Shown: positions 18,129-20,733 of the stretch, one piece after another | Numbering within the stretch: the stretch's first letter is position 1 | Layout: each line of letters opens with the position of its first letter | Assembly (NCBI RefSeq): GCF_004359215.1 | Contig: NC_090610.1 | Location: forward strand, 1,061,809-1,082,541 | Direction: 5' to 3' | Length of the DNA stretch: 20,733 bases | Origin: Bremia lactucae | Taxonomy: Eukaryota > Oomycota > Peronosporomycetes > Peronosporales > Peronosporaceae | Made by a program: the position numbers and the translations under genes | The notes under the pieces: generated by a model | Seen by the model: the letters and a program-made list of their open reading frames with translations, nothing else | The model's database searches: none | What the model was told of the DNA's origin: nothing

Positions 18129-18962
18129 CTAAAGCCTCAGTGCGGCTTCGATCCTTGGTTGTACGGTCAATCGAAGCACTGAAATATTGGCTAGGCCTTT
18201 CTTCGTTTTGTGGCATAAATGCCGAGCGTAACTGGCCTTTGCCTTCAGCTTAACAAAATCGAAGCGAAGCTTCCGTTCCAAACGAACATCACCTCTATCC
18301 GCTGACTCTCTGATATTCCAGATATTACGGAGTTTGCGGGTCCGGTGAACCCATTTCTCAAATGAGACTTTGTTTTCAGTCCTTGTTTCGTTTGGAAACA
18401 AAACGATCGGAATTTCCCTCATGGAGGTCACCGAAGCCCCACGGGCTTGATCACGTAAACGCGTCAGGTACTGGCTTCGCGTCATTACCTTCGGCGTAAG
18501 GTATTGCTCATGAAGAGCGTCGCGAGCAGCGATCTTTTCCGGCGTCCTCGCCGGGTCACCAGAGATCCAGATGGCCAAGCAATGACCCGCTATCTCTTGG
18601 AGACACTCGTTCGCACTAAGCGGAGTGAATCTATATTCACTATGAGCCTTGGCTTTCGCTATTTCGGCAGCTCGACCACGAGCGCTTTCCTCTATGAGGA
18701 TTATATGCTCTTGCTCTTCATCGAGCGGATTCGTAATGATGTTGGACTCAGGGTCCCGTGTCCTGCTCAATGCAGTTAAGACATCAGCGGCACCACGTTC
18801 TGGGAACGGATTCGGGGCCCGCCGACGTTCATCCAGAGGAGAAGGCGTGAAAGAACGACACTCTTTTTCTTCCTCCTCTGATGGAGAGTGACTTTCAAAG
18901 TCCACCATTCCCTCATCGTTGAGGAAGGTACTAAGAGTCTGTGACTCACACTTGATTGTCAT
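18129..18962 (-). CDS. Antisense open frame inside the chromovirus (277 codons)
   Basis: An uninterrupted minus-strand frame from ATG at 18962 to the stop at 18129, between the sense chromodomain and the polypurine tract. The product is charged. Residues 1-60 are Glu/Asp/Ser/Pro-rich (EEEEKECRSF), about 60-170 are Ala/Glu/Arg-rich and probably helical, and about 170-260 are very basic (WVHRTRKLRNIWN, RLERKLRFDF, KLKAKASYARHL). It has no signal peptide, membrane segment or catalytic motif I recognise. A transcript would have to start in or near the 3' LTR, reading leftward. It is intact while all sense genes are broken, and the sense strand has no long frame here. It may be a real accessory gene or a chance frame in non-coding DNA; the function is unknown. 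Confidence 0.5.
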   Translation of the reverse strand: MTIKCESQTLSTFLNDEGMVDFESHSPSEEEEKECRSFTPSPLDERRRAPNPFPERGAADVLTALSRTRDPESNIITNPLDEEQEHIILIEESARGRAAEIAKAKAHSEYRFTPLSANECLQEIAGHCLAIWISGDPARTPEKIAARDALHEQYLTPKVMTRSQYLTRLRDQARGASVTSMREIPIVLFPNETRTENKVSFEKWVHRTRKLRNIWNIRESADRGDVRLERKLRFDFVKLKAKASYARHLCHKTKKGLANISVLRLTVQPRIEAALRL

Positions 18963-19056
18963 GAGACAAAGGAATGAAAAAAACTAACGGTTAGCTGTTT
19001 AAGTTCCAGCCTCAAAGAGGAAATGAAGCGAATGTTGTCCTCGGTGTCAACAGTCT

Positions 19057-19068
19057 GATGGGGGAGGG
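19057..19068 (+). other. Polypurine tract
   Basis: GATGGGGGAGGG directly precedes the 3' LTR start at 19069, the expected site for plus-strand DNA priming in reverse transcription. It confirms that the element is in plus orientation. Confidence 0.85.
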
Positions 19069-19604
19069 TGTAATGGGGCACACATCGGTTGGGAACCGTT
19101 GTTGTGGTACATTTACTTTATGGGTAAAATACCCTTTTATCTAATTCAAAAAGAAAATAATAGTTAGATACTTAAATCCCATTTATTATCGGTAACAAAT
19201 GTGGTCGCCGCCAGAAATATATCTGGCGGCCAAAATCTATTTTTAAATTAGCTAGGGTAAGTTTTTTTTGTTTAAATAATTAAATAAAGTGCAGTTCCCC
19301 TTTTGATCTTAAAGCGTTAAGTGCCTTTCTAAGGCTTGCGCATTGATCTGTAAGAGATAGAAGCCTTTATAAGGTATATCCTCTTGGACACTAGTTGCCT
19401 CTTGGTTCTACAAACCCCTGAATCCCTTGAACTAGGTTTTATTAAGCGTTAATAGCTTGTACGACTCCCTGAGTTGTTAAGCCCATTAGTTCACTAGAAC
19501 TAAGTGACTCTCTGAGTCTGAAAGTCTTCCTCTGACATTAGGAGCGAGGTAGCTCCGCTACAAAAACACGGTTTTTGATGTGCTAAGGGGCACACACCAT
19601 TACA
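19069..19604 (+). repeat. 3' LTR of the chromovirus (536 bp)
   Basis: It starts TGTAATGGGGCACACATCGG right after the polypurine tract and ends CACACACCATTACA. It shares most of its length with 12025-12526, including the GCCGCCAGA/TCTGGCGGC hairpin at 19207-19230, with many substitutions and small indels, so the insertion is not recent. The last 44 bases (19561-19604) are absent from the 5' LTR. Confidence 0.92.
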
Positions 19605-19816
19605 CTAGTCTCATGGTGATAGTTATGGTGCGTGGCTAAAGCGATTCCCTAACGTTATTTAGGGGGGGGGTGATGTTCAAAGGCCAAAAGGGCGATCTAA
19701 AGACGATTGTAAAGATATATATGTTGATTTTTGGATGCAGTGGAATGACCAATACAGTGAAAACATTTTACATGATGTTTTTATTCAGTACCGAAGGGTG
19801 GTTATACTCTTCGATA
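19605..19816 (+). repeat. Dispersed repeat copy C
   Basis: It matches the complement of 11341-11600, with a 9-G run at 19662-19670 where copy B has 11 C. It contains TGTTTTTATTCAGTAC, close to TGACGTTTTTATTCAATAC in copy A at 1271-1290. It lies directly against the chromovirus 3' LTR. No coding potential. Confidence 0.6.
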
Positions 19817-20026
19817 TCTATATCGATTCAATTATTTTCTTAATTGGTTTTGACTTAATAGTTCCAATGTTATCAAATTTGGTTATATTGACGCAATAAG
19901 ACATTAGCTCTGTTAGGGGTGTCTATACCGATTTGATTATTATCTTTATTGGTTTTGACTTAATAGTTCCAATGCTATCAAATTTGGTTATATTGACGCA
20001 ATAAGACATTAGGTCTATTAGTTAAT
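19817..20026 (+). repeat. Tandem duplication, two 105-bp units
   Basis: Units 19817-19921 and 19922-20026 share nearly all positions, including GGTTTTGACTTAATAGTTCC and GGTTATATTGACGCAATAAG. Differences are a few substitutions, concentrated at the unit edges. It extends dispersed repeat copy C. Confidence 0.9.
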
Positions 20027-20033
20027 AACACCG

Positions 20034-20110
20034 ACCTCAGTGGCCGAGTGGTTACGCACTGGAACTGGGTATTTTCAATTTCCAGCCGCCCCGGGGGGGT
20101 CGTTGAGCCT
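20034..20110 (+). repeat. tRNA-like segment, possible SINE head
   Basis: TGGCCGAGTGGTTACGC at 20041-20057 is a good class II (Ser/Leu-like) tRNA D-arm and pol III A box. CTGGA/TCCAG (20060-20074 region) could be an anticodon stem with an oversized loop. The downstream GGGTCGTTGAGCC is only a poor B box and the acceptor strands do not pair. It is not a working tRNA; a degraded tRNA-derived SINE head is possible. Confidence 0.3.
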
Positions 20111-20571
20111 TCAGTAGTTTTGAGACTTTTCGGGTCCGGGGCCGAGACAAGGCAGTTTCCCTATCGTGACACGTTGTGCGACACGACGTAGCGGCTTCCT
20201 TCACAGCTTCCGCGTCGTCGATTACACCGCCCGGCGCCGGACACAGGAGTAGTACTAGCCGAGGTTTCCATTCATGTTAGACCCGTCACCCACCCAGGCA
20301 CTACCCAGATAGGGGGCTGCTTAACAATCACATTCGCCTCGACCCCGTAACCCCTAAGCTACCGACGTCCGTAAGCACTGGAACAAGGACCGGGAGGTAC
20401 ATCGTTCGATACCCGCGGAGGGCGATGACACATCGCTGGAGATAGGCTAAAAAGCAGACGAGCAACCATCCAATGGATGGCCGCCCTGCCAACCCGCACC
20501 GAAGGTGTGTGATAGTTGGGTGGGAGGAGGCCCTGTAGCCGAAATTTCCCATAGTGTAATGAGGGTTGCGG
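20111..20571. other. GC-rich DNA of unknown type
   Basis: This is much more GC-rich than the rest of the intergenic DNA, with no convincing frame. It could be the body of a SINE or LINE beginning at the tRNA-like segment. The right end is cut by the inverted LTR at 20572, and no A-rich tail is seen. Confidence 0.35.
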
Positions 20572-20733
20572 TGTAACGGGGCACTACGACTTGTACTGTT
20601 TCAGTACAAGTTCACTTCACACTGCTTCAGTTGGGAGTGGTGCCTTTCGTTAGGTGACGTACACTGTACGTGCAGAGGAAGACTTCCCTTAAGACAAGTT
20701 AACTTAAGAGGGAAAAATGAAAACTGTATTAAT
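20572..20733 (-). repeat. LTR of the TGTAACGGGG family, running off the window
   Basis: It starts TGTAACGGGGCACTACGACT on the plus strand, which is the complement of the 3' end of the LTR at 8344-8784. It includes a perfect hairpin ACTTGTACTG/CAGTACAAGT with a TTT loop (20589-20611) and the CAGAGGAAGACTTCCCTTAA block. The neighbouring left side has no primer-binding site, so this is a solo LTR or the outer edge of an element lying to the right. Confidence 0.85.

Larger units (their letters stand above)
12025..19604 (+). mobile_element. Decayed Ty3/gypsy chromovirus, about 7.6 kb
   Basis: Order from the left: 5' LTR, gag, zinc knuckle, protease, RT, RNase H, integrase, chromodomain, antisense frame, polypurine tract, 3' LTR. 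Integrase after RT places it in Ty3/gypsy, and the C-terminal chromodomain places it among chromoviruses. Each sense gene has stops or frameshifts. The 5' LTR has lost its last ~44 bases and no primer-binding site is visible, so it cannot replicate alone. Flanks (TGCGG left, CTAGT right) do not match, so no target-site duplication survives. Confidence 0.92.

Noticed and set aside
20034..20110. Functional tRNA gene
   Set aside because: Acceptor strands do not pair, the anticodon loop is too long and the B box is degenerate.
1..20733. CRISPR array, bacterial operon or riboswitch
   Set aside because: No regularly spaced short repeats; spliced genes and LTR elements show a eukaryotic nuclear genome.

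Overview
The window looks like nuclear DNA of an oomycete, probably a Phytophthora or downy mildew relative. This is inferred from tightly packed genes with 53-98 nt GT-AG introns, a bZIP factor whose DNA-contact Asn is replaced, and Ty3/gypsy debris in AT-rich DNA. No genus can be named from the sequence alone.

Layout: 1-1258 is a rearranged minus-strand gypsy fragment (protease domain joined to an LTR) inserted in a dispersed repeat. 2040-7294 is a compact island of four apparently working genes: a bZIP regulator (+, one intron), a seven-exon ZRANB2-like splicing factor with two RanBP2 zinc fingers and an RS tail (-), a three-exon gene for a probable secreted or ER protein of unknown function (-), and a four-exon mitochondrial ribosomal protein uL1 (+). 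The last two are divergent across 113 bp.

7640-11080 is a dead minus-strand copy of the FACT histone chaperone subunit SPT16, riddled with stops and frameshifts. It is cut in two by a 1.7-kb gypsy derivative (8344-10055) that has an LTR, a gag remnant and an LTR piece in inverted orientation. About 200 codons of SPT16 are missing at the cut.

12025-19604 is a near-full-length but decayed Ty3/gypsy chromovirus: 5' LTR, gag with zinc knuckle, protease, RT, RNase H, integrase, chromodomain, polypurine tract, 3' LTR. Between the chromodomain and the 3' LTR it carries an open antisense frame of 277 codons, conspicuous because every sense gene of the element is broken. The 5' LTR has gained a perfect 27-bp palindrome that the 3' LTR lacks.

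19605-20571 holds another copy of the dispersed repeat, a 105-bp tandem duplication, a tRNA-like pol III A-box segment and GC-rich DNA of unknown type. At 20572 an inverted LTR of the first gypsy family begins and runs off the window.

The live genes point to nuclear gene expression (transcription, splicing) and mitochondrial translation. They are neighbours, with no sign that they form one pathway. The best candidates for something undescribed are the antisense frame, the bZIP with Ile at the invariant Asn position, and the 270-residue secreted or ER protein.
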